In this document: positions 6,476 to 6,701 of the stretch, in pieces
How positions within the stretch are numbered: position 1 is the first letter of the stretch
Layout of the letters: each line of letters starts with the position of its first letter
Source of the DNA: JAIBCL01 sp031411695
GTDB taxonomy: Bacteria > Verrucomicrobiota > Verrucomicrobiia > Verrucomicrobiales > Verrucomicrobiaceae
DNA: 6,701 nt
Direction of reading: 5' to 3'
NCBI GenBank assembly: GCA_031411695.1
Contig: JANOBO010000309.1
Span: forward strand, 1-6,701
Position numbers and translations under genes: made by a program
The notes under the pieces: generated by a model
Database searches by the model: none
Told to the model about the DNA's origin: nothing
What the model saw: the letters and a program-made list of their open reading frames with translations, nothing else

Positions 6476-6701
6476 TTCCGCATCGGCATCCACTTCGCTC
6501 CAGTCCACGCGCTCATACAAAGCCGCGAGCGGGAGCTGCACGTCGATCTCGGGAAGCTTGATCATCGCGTCGGGACCGGAAACGGTTTCTGCCTCCCAGT
6601 TAACGGCACGGCGGTAGATCGTGGCCTGGGGCTGGGACCGTTCGATCAACACATACGCCTGGAGGGATTCGACCGCCCGGTAAGCCAGCAGCTTCTCACG
6701 C
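6464..6701 (-). CDS. Uma2 family (DUF820) nuclease-fold protein, C-terminal part
   Basis: On the minus strand 78 codons are visible from the right edge to the stop at 6466-6464; the N-terminal part is off the window. The visible protein starts REKLLAYRAVESLQAYVLIE, then has IYRRAVNWEAE and IKLPEIDVQLPLAALYERVDW, ending in an acidic tail. This matches the end of Uma2 (DUF820) proteins: a K-x-x-x-Y-R helix, S-L-x-x-Y-V-L-I, Y-R-R, a Leu-Pro segment and L-P-L-x-x-x-Y. Uma2 proteins have a PD-(D/E)xK restriction-endonuclease-like fold, are numerous in cyanobacteria, planctomycetes and verrucomicrobia, and have no settled function. The catalytic D, E and K lie mostly upstream, so an intact active site cannot be judged. 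The GTG at 6652 is an internal Val codon, because the conserved helix lies before it. The gene converges on the oxidoreductase with six bases between stops. Confidence 0.85.
   Translation of the reverse strand, partial: REKLLAYRAVESLQAYVLIERSQPQATIYRRAVNWEAETVSGPDAMIKLPEIDVQLPLAALYERVDWSEVDADAEEPA

Noticed and set aside
6243..6617. A 124-codon plus-strand open frame spanning the oxidoreductase end and the Uma2-like region
   Set aside because: It crosses two recognisable genes in a different frame and its Ser/Arg/Ala-rich product has no domain.
1..6701. CRISPR array, tRNA, rRNA, insertion sequence ends or a complete defence system
   Set aside because: Reading both strands showed no regularly spaced repeats, tRNA-like folds, transposase or terminal repeats. 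The only defence-like hints are the nucleotidyltransferase remnant and the cut Uma2 gene.

Overview
The window is GC-rich, with strong G/C preference at third codon positions. It reads like a chromosome piece from a Verrucomicrobiota or Planctomycetota bacterium. This is an inference from gene content: an exported arylsulfatase-type enzyme, a Tat-exported Gfo/Idh/MocA oxidoreductase with a Q-K-P active-site triplet, a Uma2-type nuclease-fold gene and weak Shine-Dalgarno sequences are a familiar combination there. No rRNA or other phylogenetic marker is present to confirm it.

Layout. (1) 1-2150, plus strand: the 3' three quarters of rapA, the SWI2/SNF2-type ATPase that recycles RNA polymerase, cut by the left edge. 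(2) 2151-2508: no intact gene. It holds the C-terminal half of a nucleotidyltransferase whose N-terminal catalytic region is missing, abutting the rapA stop. (3) 2509-3345: a secreted protein of unrecognised function that looks like a beta-sandwich, possibly related to mutarotase-like carbohydrate-binding folds. (4) 3390-4928: a secreted formylglycine-type sulfatase with all main active-site motifs. (5) 4929-5080: an intergenic region with two inverted repeats and a short imperfect direct repeat, possibly a terminator or a dispersed repeat. (6) 5081-6457: a Tat-exported Gfo/Idh/MocA oxidoreductase. (7) 6464-6701, minus strand: the C-terminal end of a Uma2-family protein, cut by the right edge and convergent with the oxidoreductase. 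A small hairpin spans both stop codons.

How the genes may work together. The three secreted proteins (2509-6457) are co-oriented. The first two are 44 bases apart and probably co-transcribed. Together they suggest handling of a sulfated glycan outside the cytoplasm: desulfation by the sulfatase, redox or NAD-dependent chemistry on a sugar by the oxidoreductase, and possible binding or processing by the unknown protein. No glycoside hydrolase, transporter, regulator or sulfatase-maturing enzyme is in view, so the substrate cannot be named. The rapA, nucleotidyltransferase remnant and Uma2 genes appear unrelated to that role.

I found no clear sign of a new defence or mobile system. The points most worth a second look are the truncated nucleotidyltransferase, the unrecognised secreted protein beside the sulfatase, and the structured repeat-like spacer.
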